A model generated the notes under the pieces. It saw only the letters and a program-made list of their open reading frames with translations, was not told the DNA's origin and ran no database searches. 35,744 nt of DNA from DATBFX01 sp036558305 (GTDB lineage Bacteria; Chloroflexota; Chloroflexia; Thermomicrobiales; UBA6265). Below are positions 24,237-32,506 of the stretch, piece after piece (within the stretch, counting starts at the first letter, position 1; every line of letters starts with the position of its first letter). Made by a program: the position numbers and the translations under genes. Where the stretch lies: positions 1-35,744 of the forward strand of contig DATBFX010000131.1 of assembly GCA_036558305.1 (NCBI GenBank), written 5' to 3'.

Positions 24237-26678
24237 ATGATCGAATCCGCAGCCCTCACCCCCCGACCCCCTCTCCCTACCGAGGGCGAGGGGGAGTCCG
24301 CGATAGGCAACGTGCCGCCGGAAAAGTCCCCCTCGCCCTCGGTAGGGAGAGGGGCTGGGGGTAAGGGCTGCCGAACCGCCCTCATCCTCCCCCTTGCCCT
24401 CCTCCTTGCCCTCTTCCTCGGCGTCCGATCCATCTCCGCCCACGCGTTTCTCGAATCGAGCGATCCGGCGGCCAATGCCATCCTCGCGACCTGGCCGCCG
24501 ATCGTCACGATGCGCTTCACCGAACCGCTCGAACACAACTACACCCGCGCCGACCTGTTCGACCAATCGGGCAAACAGGTGGCCGGCACCTCGTTCCAGT
24601 TCGTCGATTCGGACCGCAATTCGATGACCTTGCGTCTACCCAACGGCCTGCCAAACGGCACCTACACCGTCGTCTACCGCACCCTCTCCGCGGCGGACGG
24701 ACACGAGGCGCAGGGGTACTTCGCTTTTACCGTCGGTACCCAATCCGACGTCGTCAACGTCATCCCCCCCGCGACCATCGGCGGTAGCGGCCCACCCCAA
24801 TGGCTGCGGTCGGTCTCGCGCTGGATTCCCCTGATCGGTCTCGCCGTCTGCGTCGCCGTCTGGCCGATCTGGTTGCTGGTGTTGCGCCCGGGCATCTCCC
24901 CGGCCTGGCAAGCCGGTCCCGGTCTGACCCGTCGCGTCCGCCGGATCGCAACCGCCGGCATCGTCGTCGCCATCGCCGGTTCCATCCTCGCCCTCGTCGT
25001 CCAGGCCGACGGCGCCCGCGACAACCAGAGTCTGCTCGACGCCACGCGCAGCACCTTGAACGAGACGCGTTATGGGCGTCTCTGGGTCTTCCGCGTCGTC
25101 TTGATCCTGGTGTTTGCCGCCGCCCTCTCGCTCTGTGCCTGGTGGTGGCCGAAGCGGCGGCGCTGGTTGGCGGCGGTCACGCTCCTCCTTGCCGCCGCCC
25201 TGCCGATCCCGTTCAGTCTGGTCTCCCATGCCTCCGCCCAAACGTCCGGCCGCACCGCCGCCATCGCCTTCGACGCCGTCCATCTCCTCGGTGCCTCGGT
25301 TTGGACCGGCGGTCTCATCCTGCTCGTCGGCGCCCTGCTGCCCACGCTGCGCGATCTCACCCCCACCGGCCGCCGCGTCGTCCTCGTCCGGACCGTACCG
25401 CGTTTTTCGGCGATTGCCTTGACCGCCTGGGGAGCGCTGGGGATAACCGGTCTCTACAACGCCTGGTTGCAAGTCGGCAATCTCAAGGGTCTACGCGAGA
25501 CCGCCTACGGTCACTCGCTGATCGCCAAGTTGCTGATCATCGTGCCGGTGCTCTTGTTGGCCGCCTTCAACCTGATCGTCGTCTCGCCGCACCTCAAACG
25601 CGGTGGCGACGAGCGGACCGGTCGCGTCTGGAGCCGCCGCTTTGCCGTCGCGGTCGGTGGTGAGGTGGTCCTCGTCATCGCCGTCCTCTTCGTCGTCGGA
25701 CGCCTGACGAGCCAACCGCCGGCGCGGGAAACCCTGGTCCAGGAAGCCGGCCAGGTCTCCCTCCACCTCAACGCACAGAATCGATCCGGTACGTTGACGA
25801 TCGGCCCGGCCGTGACCGGTCCGAACCACTACCGGCTCGACGTCGGCGGCGACGCCCTGCCGGATAAAACGGAAGCTCTGCTGCGGGTGACCCCGCCGAA
25901 CGCGCAGGCAGGGCAGAAGGACGTCACCCTTACCCGCATCGGCGGCAACTCCTTCGAGGGACACGGCAGCGAACTGAGCATCGCCGGCAACTGGCAGATC
26001 CAGGTCATCGTCCGCAAGATCGGCGAGTTCCAGTGGGCGCCGGCGACCCAAATCCCGATCAAAACGACCGCCTCGGTCGCGTCGGTCCCCAGACCGGCCT
26101 GGCGCTTTACCCCGGCGGCCGGTATCGCCGGTCTGTTCCTGCTCGTCGCCGGACTGGCCGGTCTCGCCCTCGCCTGGTCGGCCGGCCGCACGCCCTTGCG
26201 CAAAGAGAGCGCCGGACTCGGCGTCGTCGCCCTGGCCCTCGGCGCCGTCCTCTTGCTCCAGGGGCGGACCACCGCCGGCGGCACCGCCGTCGCCCTCACC
26301 GCCAAAAGCCCCGTCACCGCCGACCAGGCATCGATCACGCGCGGCCAAGAGATCTTCGCCGCCAACTGCGCCGTCTGCCACGGCGCCACCGGCCGCGGCG
26401 ACGGCCCGGCCGCCGCCGGGTTGAACCCCCCGTATCCGCCCCCCGCCGACTTCCAAACGGCGCACGCCCGCTCCCACTACGACGGCGAATTCTTCAACTG
26501 GATCAAGAACGGCAAGCCCAACACCGCCATGCCCGCCTTCGGCGACAAGCTCAACGACCAGGACGTCTGGAACGTCATCAACTACCTCCGCTGGATCCAG
26601 CAGAACCCCGACGCGACGGCCTCGCCGGTCGCTTCGCCCTCGGCGTCTCCCCTGGCCGCCGCGACCCCGTCACCGTGA
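24237..26678 (+). CDS. CopC-CopD-cytochrome c fusion protein
   Basis: An 813-residue membrane protein joining four modules. Residues 46-69 are a signal ending SISAHA, with H69 at the expected mature end. A CopC domain (69-167) has the intact D154-G155-H156 copper motif. A CopD membrane domain (about 190-470) has roughly eight helices with conserved H/W residues (FDAVHLLGASVWTGGL, SHASAQTSGR). A beta domain of FixH/YtkA type (about 490-600) and another helix pair follow. The C-terminal cytochrome c has heme motif CAVCH (711-715) and likely axial Met765 (NTAMPAF). The tail is ASPVASPSASP. Residues 6-44 come from a hairpin repeat inside the gene. Roles in copper import or respiratory electron transfer are both possible. 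Confidence 0.92.
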   Translation: MIESAALTPRPPLPTEGEGESAIGNVPPEKSPSPSVGRGAGGKGCRTALILPLALLLALFLGVRSISAHAFLESSDPAANAILATWPPIVTMRFTEPLEHNYTRADLFDQSGKQVAGTSFQFVDSDRNSMTLRLPNGLPNGTYTVVYRTLSAADGHEAQGYFAFTVGTQSDVVNVIPPATIGGSGPPQWLRSVSRWIPLIGLAVCVAVWPIWLLVLRPGISPAWQAGPGLTRRVRRIATAGIVVAIAGSILALVVQADGARDNQSLLDATRSTLNETRYGRLWVFRVVLILVFAAALSLCAWWWPKRRRWLAAVTLLLAAALPIPFSLVSHASAQTSGRTAAIAFDAVHLLGASVWTGGLILLVGALLPTLRDLTPTGRRVVLVRTVPRFSAIALTAWGALGITGLYNAWLQVGNLKGLRETAYGHSLIAKLLIIVPVLLLAAFNLIVVSPHLKRGGDERTGRVWSRRFAVAVGGEVVLVIAVLFVVGRLTSQPPARETLVQEAGQVSLHLNAQNRSGTLTIGPAVTGPNHYRLDVGGDALPDKTEALLRVTPPNAQAGQKDVTLTRIGGNSFEGHGSELSIAGNWQIQVIVRKIGEFQWAPATQIPIKTTASVASVPRPAWRFTPAAGIAGLFLLVAGLAGLALAWSAGRTPLRKESAGLGVVALALGAVLLLQGRTTAGGTAVALTAKSPVTADQASITRGQEIFAANCAVCHGATGRGDGPAAAGLNPPYPPPADFQTAHARSHYDGEFFNWIKNGKPNTAMPAFGDKLNDQDVWNVINYLRWIQQNPDATASPVASPSASPLAAATPSP
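24253..24367. repeat. Hairpin element inside the start of the CopC-CopD-cytochrome gene
   Basis: Two arms of about 41-43 bases (24253-24295 and 24327-24367) share a perfect inner 25-bp stretch (CTCTCCCTACCGAGGGCGAG...) and flank a 31-base loop. The element covers the sequence between the ATG at 24237 and the hydrophobic part of the signal peptide and is read as TPRPPLPTEGEGESAIGNVPP...SVGRGAGGKG. A GTG at 24312 in the loop, with ATAGG just upstream, is an alternative start. No start codon occurs between the element and the signal helix, so translation must begin inside or before it. Confidence 0.85.
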
Positions 26679-26724
26679 CCGGTCCGCGGACCACCAGTCA
26701 CGCTTTTGCAACATCGACAACCTT

Positions 26725-26802
26725 CACTGTCACAGTGATGCCACCTTCCCCGACGTATACCAGGGTGAGGGTCCGCGTCGGGGAAGCTCCCCGACGTGGC
26801 AT
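26725..26802. promoter_or_regulatory. Nested palindromes upstream of the DsbA-like gene
   Basis: A perfect 13-bp palindrome CACTGTCACAGTG (26725-26737) is followed by an outer pair ATGCCAC/GTGGCAT (26738-26744, 26796-26802), an inner pair CTTCCCCGACG/CGTCGGGGAAG (26745-26755, 26776-26786) and GGGGAAGCTCCCC. The CACTGTCACAGTG is operator-like. The second part could fold in two competing ways, as in an attenuator, or be a dispersed repeat. Confidence 0.5.
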
Positions 26803-26834
26803 ACCGGTGTCGCCTCTGACCAGGAAGGTTCTTG

Positions 26835-27617
26835 ATGAGTTCTCGCGCAAAACCCGTCACCACCCGCACCTCGCGGCGGGCCGAACGCCGCATCCAGGAG
26901 CGCCGCGCGGCGCGACAGCGCCGGCTCTGGTTCTTCGGCGGCGCAGTCATCCTCGCCGTCGTCGCCGCACTGGTTTTGATTCTCGCGAACCGGGGCGGGG
27001 GCTCGGGACTCCCCGCCGTTGTCGCCGCCGCGCCGTTGGAGACCGGCATCCCCACGAACGGAACGACGATCGGTGACCCCAAGGCCCCGATCACCGTCGT
27101 CGAGTACGGCGACTTCCAATGCCCCGGCTGTGCCCAATTCGCCCAGAGCGACCAGGCGAAACTGATCCAGGACTACGTCGCAACCGGCAAGATTCGCTTC
27201 GAGTTTCACGCCTTCCCCTTCCTCGACCGCACGTTGAGTGTGAGCGCGGCCGGGACGGTCTCCGCGAGCGGCGACGGCGAGTCCGTCCGCGCCGCCGAAG
27301 CCGCCCTCTGCGCCGCCGACCAGGGCAAATTCTGGGAGTACCACGACACGATCTACGCCAACCACAACGGCGAGAACCAGGGCGCGTACTCGCGGAATCG
27401 CCTCGTCGAGATGGCGAAGCTCGCCGGCCTCGACACGGCGACCTTTTCGAACTGCCTCGATCAGGGCACCCACAAGGCGGACGTCGAATCCCTCTATGCC
27501 CAGGCCGTGCAGAGCGGCGTCACCCAAACCCCGTCGTTCGCCGTGAACGGAGAAGTGAGCCCCTACAATGGCTACGACGACCTCAAAGCCCGGATCGACG
27601 CCGCGCTCGCTGGCTAG
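26835..27617 (+). CDS. Membrane-anchored DsbA-like thiol oxidoreductase
   Basis: A 260-residue thioredoxin-fold protein. A very basic N-terminus (RRAERRIQERRAARQRRLW) precedes one membrane helix (about 32-52), placing the catalytic domain outside. The domain opens with GDPKAPITVVEYGDFQCPGC, with active-site C96-P-G-C99, and contains the cis-proline block VTQTPSFAVNG. This is the arrangement of DsbA/BdbD-type enzymes that form disulfides in exported proteins. AGGAAGG lies six bases before the ATG. The gene overlaps the VKOR gene by 50 bases. VKOR reoxidises DsbA-like partners, so the pair is a complete disulfide-forming system; copper-cluster proteins or cytochrome c may be substrates. Confidence 0.93.
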   Translation: MSSRAKPVTTRTSRRAERRIQERRAARQRRLWFFGGAVILAVVAALVLILANRGGGSGLPAVVAAAPLETGIPTNGTTIGDPKAPITVVEYGDFQCPGCAQFAQSDQAKLIQDYVATGKIRFEFHAFPFLDRTLSVSAAGTVSASGDGESVRAAEAALCAADQGKFWEYHDTIYANHNGENQGAYSRNRLVEMAKLAGLDTATFSNCLDQGTHKADVESLYAQAVQSGVTQTPSFAVNGEVSPYNGYDDLKARIDAALAG

Positions 27618-28071
27618 CACCCATCCCGACGGCGCGCGACTCCCACGTCTCACCGCCATCTCGCTCGTCCTGGCAGTCGCCGGGACGGGCGTCGCCGCCT
27701 ACCTGACCTCGGTCCATTACGACGACGCCCTTCTCCTCTGCGGCGTCGGCAACTGCGAGACCGTCCAGCAGAGCAAGTACGCCGAAATCGCCGGCATTCC
27801 CGTCGCCCTCCTCGGTCTCCTCATGTACCTCGCGCTCGCCGCCCTCGGATTGCTCCGGTGGCGCCGCCCGGACGTCCGGCCTGCCGCGACGACGCTCGCC
27901 TTCGCCGTCGCCCTCGCCGGCACCATCTACGCCGCCTACCTCACCTACCTCGAAATCTGGGTCATCGACGCCATCTGCCAGTGGTGCGTCACCTCGGCGA
28001 TCTTGACCCTTGGCATACTCGTCGTTGAGAGCGTCGCGGTCTGGCGAGTTCTCGGGGTGACCGACTCCTGA
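27568..28071 (+). CDS. Vitamin K epoxide reductase (VKOR) family protein
   Basis: A 167-residue integral membrane protein with four hydrophobic segments (about 29-48, 76-97, 106-128, 136-158). The VKOR cysteines are C58 and C63 (LLCGVGNCETVQQSKYAEI) in the outer loop and the quinone-side C137-Q-W-C140. Bacterial VKOR passes electrons from a DsbA-like protein to quinone. The ATG at 27568 lies within the DsbA-like gene (50-base overlap, different frame); no later start precedes the first helix except less likely ones. Tight overlap implies translational coupling with the thiol oxidoreductase. Confidence 0.93.
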   Translation: MATTTSKPGSTPRSLASTHPDGARLPRLTAISLVLAVAGTGVAAYLTSVHYDDALLLCGVGNCETVQQSKYAEIAGIPVALLGLLMYLALAALGLLRWRRPDVRPAATTLAFAVALAGTIYAAYLTYLEIWVIDAICQWCVTSAILTLGILVVESVAVWRVLGVTDS

Positions 28072-28141
28072 CTCGGGCCGTGTTGGATTCGGAAGCGACG
28101 ATCACATAATGACAAGGAACCCCATCGTGTGGCGACGAGCC

Positions 28142-28230
28142 GTAGGGGCGGACCAGGTGCCCTCTGGGCGATGTCCGCCCTCGACGTGCGCGACCTTCGA
28201 GGCAGGGCGGACACGGCGGTCCGCCCCTAC
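28142..28230. repeat. Dispersed palindrome, family A (long copy)
   Basis: An 89-bp element with 13-bp terminal inverted arms GTAGGGGCGGACC (28142-28154) and GGTCCGCCCCTAC (28218-28230). Its left half matches the reverse complement of the 17767 copy and its right half matches the 61-87 copy. It lies between the VKOR gene and rlmN. No gene is coded, so it resembles a small non-autonomous palindromic element. Confidence 0.8.
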
Positions 28231-28288
28231 ACAACGACGCGGTTCGACTCCTCTGCGTCCAAAGCTCTGTGGTACCCTTACACGTGTT

Positions 28289-29449
28289 ATGGCAAGCGAT
28301 TTGACCACCTTGACTCCCACGCTGGCGTCCATCGAACCGTCGTCTGCCCGCCCCGTGCGCCGGGTCGCGCTTCGCCGCGATCGCCCGACTTCCCTCTACG
28401 ACCTTGCCTTGACCGAACTCGAGGAACGACTGTCATCTCTCGGGCAGCCCGCCTACCGCGCCCGCCAACTCTTCTCCTGGACCTACCAGCGGCTGGTCGC
28501 CGATTACGCCGAGATGATCAACCTCCCGGCCGCGCTTCGCGCCGAACTCGCCTCCTCGTTGCCGATCGGCACGATGCAACCCGTGCGCGAGATCGCGACC
28601 GACGGCGGCGAAACGATCAAAACCCTCTACCGCGCCTTCGACGGACAATTCGTCGAAACCGTCCTCATGCTCTACCCGGACCGCGCCACCGTCTGCGTCT
28701 CCTGCCAGGTCGGCTGCGCCGTCGGTTGCGCCTTCTGCGCCACCGGCCTCGGCGGGCTGACCCGCAACCTCACCACCGGCGAAATGGTCCAGCAGACGGT
28801 CGACGCCGCCCGCCGCGCCCGCGACCTCGGTCGCTCCCTCACCAACCTCGTCATGATGGGCATGGGCGAACCGTTCCACAACTACGACGCCACGATGAAA
28901 CTCGTCGCCATCCTCAACGACCAGCGCGGTCTCGGGTTCGGCGCCCGCCGCATCACCATCTCGACCTCCGGCATCGTCCCCATGATCGACAAACTCGCCG
29001 CCGAACCGTTCCGGGTCAACCTCGCCGTCTCCCTCCACGCCCCGGACGACGACCTCCGCGGCCGCCTCGTCCCCATCAACCGCCGCTACCCGATCGCCGA
29101 CCTGATGGGCGCCATCCACCGCTACATCGCCCGCACGGGTCGCCGCGTCTCCTTCGAGTACGCCCTGATGAAGGGCATCAACGACTCCGATGACACGGCC
29201 CGGGCCTTGGCCGATCTGCTCCGCGGTACCCTCTGCCACGTCAACGTCATCCCCCTCAACCCGGTCGACGTCCTCCCCTACGAGCGCCCCGACAAATCCG
29301 GCATCGACCGCTTCGCCGCCACCCTCCGCGCCGCCGGCATCCCCGCCACCGTCCGCTATTCCCGCGGCGTCGACATCGCCGCCGCCTGCGGCCAGTTGCG
29401 GGCCGACCACGCCGGGAGCGAATCGATCGAGAGTCCGACGTCCAATTGA
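28289..29449 (+). CDS. rlmN: Dual-specificity RNA methyltransferase RlmN
   Basis: RlmN is a radical SAM enzyme that methylates C2 of A2503 in 23S rRNA (and A37 in some tRNAs). From ATG 28289 it has 386 residues. An N-terminal domain (LGQPAYRARQLFSWTYQRL) is followed by the radical SAM core with the iron-sulfur motif C143-AVG-C147-AF-C150 and SAM block MGMGEPFHNYD. The second catalytic cysteine is near C367 (DIAAACGQLRA), typical of RlmN. Position 139 is a cysteine where most relatives have serine (CVSCQVGC). No strong ribosome site is seen; an extended -10-like TGTGGTACCCT at 28268-28278 would make the messenger almost leaderless. Confidence 0.95.
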   Translation: MASDLTTLTPTLASIEPSSARPVRRVALRRDRPTSLYDLALTELEERLSSLGQPAYRARQLFSWTYQRLVADYAEMINLPAALRAELASSLPIGTMQPVREIATDGGETIKTLYRAFDGQFVETVLMLYPDRATVCVSCQVGCAVGCAFCATGLGGLTRNLTTGEMVQQTVDAARRARDLGRSLTNLVMMGMGEPFHNYDATMKLVAILNDQRGLGFGARRITISTSGIVPMIDKLAAEPFRVNLAVSLHAPDDDLRGRLVPINRRYPIADLMGAIHRYIARTGRRVSFEYALMKGINDSDDTARALADLLRGTLCHVNVIPLNPVDVLPYERPDKSGIDRFAATLRAAGIPATVRYSRGVDIAAACGQLRADHAGSESIESPTSN

Positions 29450-29468
29450 GAAAGGGCGCCCACCCGAA

Positions 29469-30680
29469 ATGCTCAGCGACGCCACCATGCGGTACGCGGA
29501 AGACCTCACCTCCGCGCTCCTCGGCCTGGATTCACTCTATGCGTCGGAACAGGGCAAAGCCGCGGGCGACGCGGGCGTCGACATGGAGCGCCTCGTCGTC
29601 CTCAACCTCTCGGATCGCCACTCTCCCGAGCCGTACGCGACTTACGCCGATGCCCGCAATCGCTTCGAAGAACTCCGGGAGCGGGCCACCGAACTGCCGG
29701 AAGCGGACCGCCGGATCTACTACGCGCAGACGTGCGTGAGTTCTCTCGCCTTCGCGCGCTGGCGCGAGCAGAGACTGGCATTCCCCGATCAGATCTCGCA
29801 CTTCCTTCACGTCCCACCCGAACCGGCATCCGATGCCGAGCTCTCCTCCCTCTGCGCGGCGATGCACGACCTTCTGATCGAACTCGGCTACACCGGCGAC
29901 TTGCGAACGCAGATCGCGGCCTGGGAGGCGCGGCAACGGGTGCCGGTCGACGAAGTCGAAGGCGTCCTGAACGCTTATCTTTCTGACGCCTGGGATCTCA
30001 CCGCGGAACGCATGGACATCCCGGCGGAGAAGTCCGACGGCATGCGCGTCGAAACGGTCACCGGCGTACCCTACAACGCGATGTGCGACTACAAGCGGCG
30101 CCTGATCCGCCTCAACACCGATCCCATCCTGACCCGTCCCGGACTCCGGCACCTGGCCGTCCACGAGGGATACCCCGGCCACTACGTCCAGTTCAAACGG
30201 CGCGAGATCGGCTACGCCCGGGGCCGCTCACCCGCCGACGTCCTCCTCTCGGTCACCAATACCGCGGCCTCGCCCCCCTTCGAGGGGATCGCCGACGTCG
30301 GACTCGACGTCATCGGCTGGCAGACGGAATTGGACGACCGGTTGGCCGGTCTGCTGACCCGCCACCGAGCCGGTCTCGGTACCCGCGCCGCCTGGCGCCT
30401 GCACGCCCAGGGAATCGCACCGGAGGCGGTCCGCGACGAACTCCTCCGCGACGGTCTGGTCGGCGGTGAAGGCTGGGTCGACAACCGGATGCGCTACATC
30501 ACCGGCCAGAACCGATCGGCACTGATCTGGTCCTACTGGCACGGCGAACCCGGCGTCCGCCCCGTCTGGGAGCGCGTTCGCCACGATCCGGCTCGCCGGT
30601 CGGCCTACTTCGCCTACGTCTACGACCGGATGCACTCTGCCGAGAGCATCGCGTTGTTCGACTACAGCGTCGACACCTGA
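29469..30680 (+). CDS. HEGYPGH (DUF885-like) putative metallohydrolase
   Basis: A 403-residue protein with the signature HEGYPGHY (232-239), an HExxxH-type zinc-binding motif seen in the DUF885 family, followed by an FEGIAD block (271-276) that could hold a further ligand. The protein is shorter than typical DUF885 members (about 550-600 residues), mainly at the N-terminus, and has no signal peptide, so it should be cytoplasmic. It starts 20 bases after rlmN and may share its transcript. Its 3' end overlaps the convergent enolase-superfamily gene by 19 bases. The family is thought to contain carboxypeptidase-like enzymes; activity here is unproven. Confidence 0.82.
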   Translation: MLSDATMRYAEDLTSALLGLDSLYASEQGKAAGDAGVDMERLVVLNLSDRHSPEPYATYADARNRFEELRERATELPEADRRIYYAQTCVSSLAFARWREQRLAFPDQISHFLHVPPEPASDAELSSLCAAMHDLLIELGYTGDLRTQIAAWEARQRVPVDEVEGVLNAYLSDAWDLTAERMDIPAEKSDGMRVETVTGVPYNAMCDYKRRLIRLNTDPILTRPGLRHLAVHEGYPGHYVQFKRREIGYARGRSPADVLLSVTNTAASPPFEGIADVGLDVIGWQTELDDRLAGLLTRHRAGLGTRAAWRLHAQGIAPEAVRDELLRDGLVGGEGWVDNRMRYITGQNRSALIWSYWHGEPGVRPVWERVRHDPARRSAYFAYVYDRMHSAESIALFDYSVDT

Positions 30681-31918
30681 ATCGTCACATCCGGTCTGTC
30701 CCGCACCTCCGGCAGCAGCGCCGTTCCCAACCCCGGCGCAGTCGGCGCGAGGACGTGACCGCCCTCGACCTTGACGCCCTCGGTCGCGAGGTTGGGATAG
30801 GTCACGCGAAGATAGGCGCGAACGGTCTCCTGATAGACCGCGTTCGTCAGATTGATCGCGAGGTGGAGACCGGCGAAGAGCGTGAGCGGACCGGTGCAGT
30901 CGTGCAGCGCCACCGGCCGCTTCCAGGTCTCGGCCATTGTCGCGATCTTCTTGCTCTCCGTGATGCCGCCGGCCCAGGTCGGATCGATCATGACGATGTC
31001 GGCAGCGGCTTGCTCCAGCACCGGTTTGTACTCGTAGCGCGTCGTCAGGTATTCGCTGACCAGCAACGGGATCGACGTGCTCTGCCGCAACTCGGCGAGC
31101 GCACCGACGTCGTCCGCCCGCATCAGGTCCTCCAACCAATAGGGTCGGAACTCCTCCAACGCCTGCGCAATCTTCCGCGCCGCCGGCAGCGACCAGAAGC
31201 CGTGGCCCTCGACCATGATCTCCATCCGGTCACCGACCGCTTGCCGAATCTTCCGAAACGGTTCCAGACCGCGGTCGAGATCGGCGGTATCGATCCGTTG
31301 TCCGCCGAGTGCGCGGAGACCGGGATCGAAGGCACCGCGAAAGGTTCGCCAATCGTCGAACGTGCCGGGCGCATGCGCGATGTAGTCGAACGGCCAGATC
31401 TTCATCCCCGTAATCCCCTCTTCGAGGAGATCGATCGCCAACTCGTCGGCGCGGGTCATGAACGCGATCAGGTCCTCGTATCGCCCCTCGCCTCCGGCAT
31501 CGGCACCGTAGGCCGACCCGCCGCGGGTTGGCCGCCCGTACGACGGACCGCCGCAGGTGTTGTAGGTCTTGATCCGGTCTCGCGCCGCGCCGCCGAGCAG
31601 TTGCCAGATCGGCAACCCGGCGGCCTGACCGAGGATGTCCCACAGCGCCACGTCGATCGCGGACAGCCCCCGAATCTCCGCTCCCTTCCCGGCGATGTGG
31701 GCGATCACCTCGTACAGCCGCCGCCAGTGCAGTTCGATCGCGAAGGCATCGTGCCCGAGCAGCATCGGCGCCGCGAACTGATGGACGAATCCGCGGACCG
31801 CATCGGTCATGTAGAACGTGTCGGCCCACCCGACCAGTCCCTCGTCGGTGTGCAGGGCGACGAACAGGACGTGCGGATAATCCGCCACGTGGATCGTTTC
31901 GATCTTGGTCAGCTTCAA
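30662..31918 (-). CDS. Mandelate racemase/muconate lactonizing-type enzyme (enolase superfamily)
   Basis: A 418-residue metal-dependent enzyme that abstracts a proton alpha to a carboxylate, usually a sugar-acid dehydratase or racemase. The N-terminal capping domain ends near 115; the barrel holds KIW (173-175), metal ligands E237 (VEGHG), E263 (WLEDLM) and E289 (VSEYL), then IDPTWAGGITE (311-321) and the His-Asp dyad partner H339 (ALHDCTGP). The E-x-H at 237-239 resembles the mannonate/galactonate dehydratase branch rather than mandelate racemase. The start is TTG 31918 with GGGAG eight bases upstream. No sugar transporter or regulator is nearby, so the substrate cannot be inferred from context. 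Confidence 0.92.
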   Translation of the reverse strand: MKLTKIETIHVADYPHVLFVALHTDEGLVGWADTFYMTDAVRGFVHQFAAPMLLGHDAFAIELHWRRLYEVIAHIAGKGAEIRGLSAIDVALWDILGQAAGLPIWQLLGGAARDRIKTYNTCGGPSYGRPTRGGSAYGADAGGEGRYEDLIAFMTRADELAIDLLEEGITGMKIWPFDYIAHAPGTFDDWRTFRGAFDPGLRALGGQRIDTADLDRGLEPFRKIRQAVGDRMEIMVEGHGFWSLPAARKIAQALEEFRPYWLEDLMRADDVGALAELRQSTSIPLLVSEYLTTRYEYKPVLEQAAADIVMIDPTWAGGITESKKIATMAETWKRPVALHDCTGPLTLFAGLHLAINLTNAVYQETVRAYLRVTYPNLATEGVKVEGGHVLAPTAPGLGTALLPEVRDRPDVTIQVSTL

Positions 31919-32183
31919 CGCGTTGCTCCCACGCGACGCCGAAAGGGTTTCGGCACGCGGATTCTATGAGGTCGGAGCAACCGTGGAAAGAGGTCAGCGG
32001 TTCGCCCCCCGCCGACCATCCGTCCAGACGAAAACGCCCTCGCGTTCGAGGTTCGCACGGACCAAGGGCGTACTGCCAATCGCCGTATACACCGTGCCGC
32101 TCCGCCGTCAGACCGGAGCAAGCGTCGGCCAAAACCCAGCAACGGCCCCACCAGGCGCCGTGTAAATTCTTGGCAATTCTGGG

Positions 32184-32212
32184 TTGACAATCTGGCACAG
32201 AGGGTGTACGTT
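32184..32212 (+). promoter_or_regulatory. Upstream promoter candidate for purH or a leader RNA
   Basis: TTGACA (32184-32189), a 17-bp spacer and TACGTT (32207-32212). If used, it gives a leader of about 355 bases before purH, long enough to hold a regulatory RNA, but I recognise no known riboswitch in it. Confidence 0.45.
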
Positions 32213-32506
32213 AACCCCGTGCTCCGATGATTTGGTTGGTACTCGGAAGACGGTGGGTCATACCACAGTCGGATGGGAACGACCGGATTGTCGGAGCATA
32301 TTTCTTTGTCCTGTTGCGCCATTGAGTTCGGCGACTGGGTCCGCAAAATCGTCGCGACCGCGAGTGGCTTTCCCGTTCACGATCGCCGGTCCGCCGAAAA
32401 TGGCGCTGGGGTAGCTATGTCTGGGACATCGACCACAGCCTCGCCTGCCGAACAACGGCGTCACACCGACCCAGTACGAGCATCCACATCCCCCGTGCTG
32501 GCCGGT

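Noticed and set aside
25491..26477. 328-codon minus-strand frame opposite the CopCD-cytochrome fusion
   Set aside because: Gly/Asp/Arg-rich shadow; no domain, and the opposite strand encodes helices and a heme motif.
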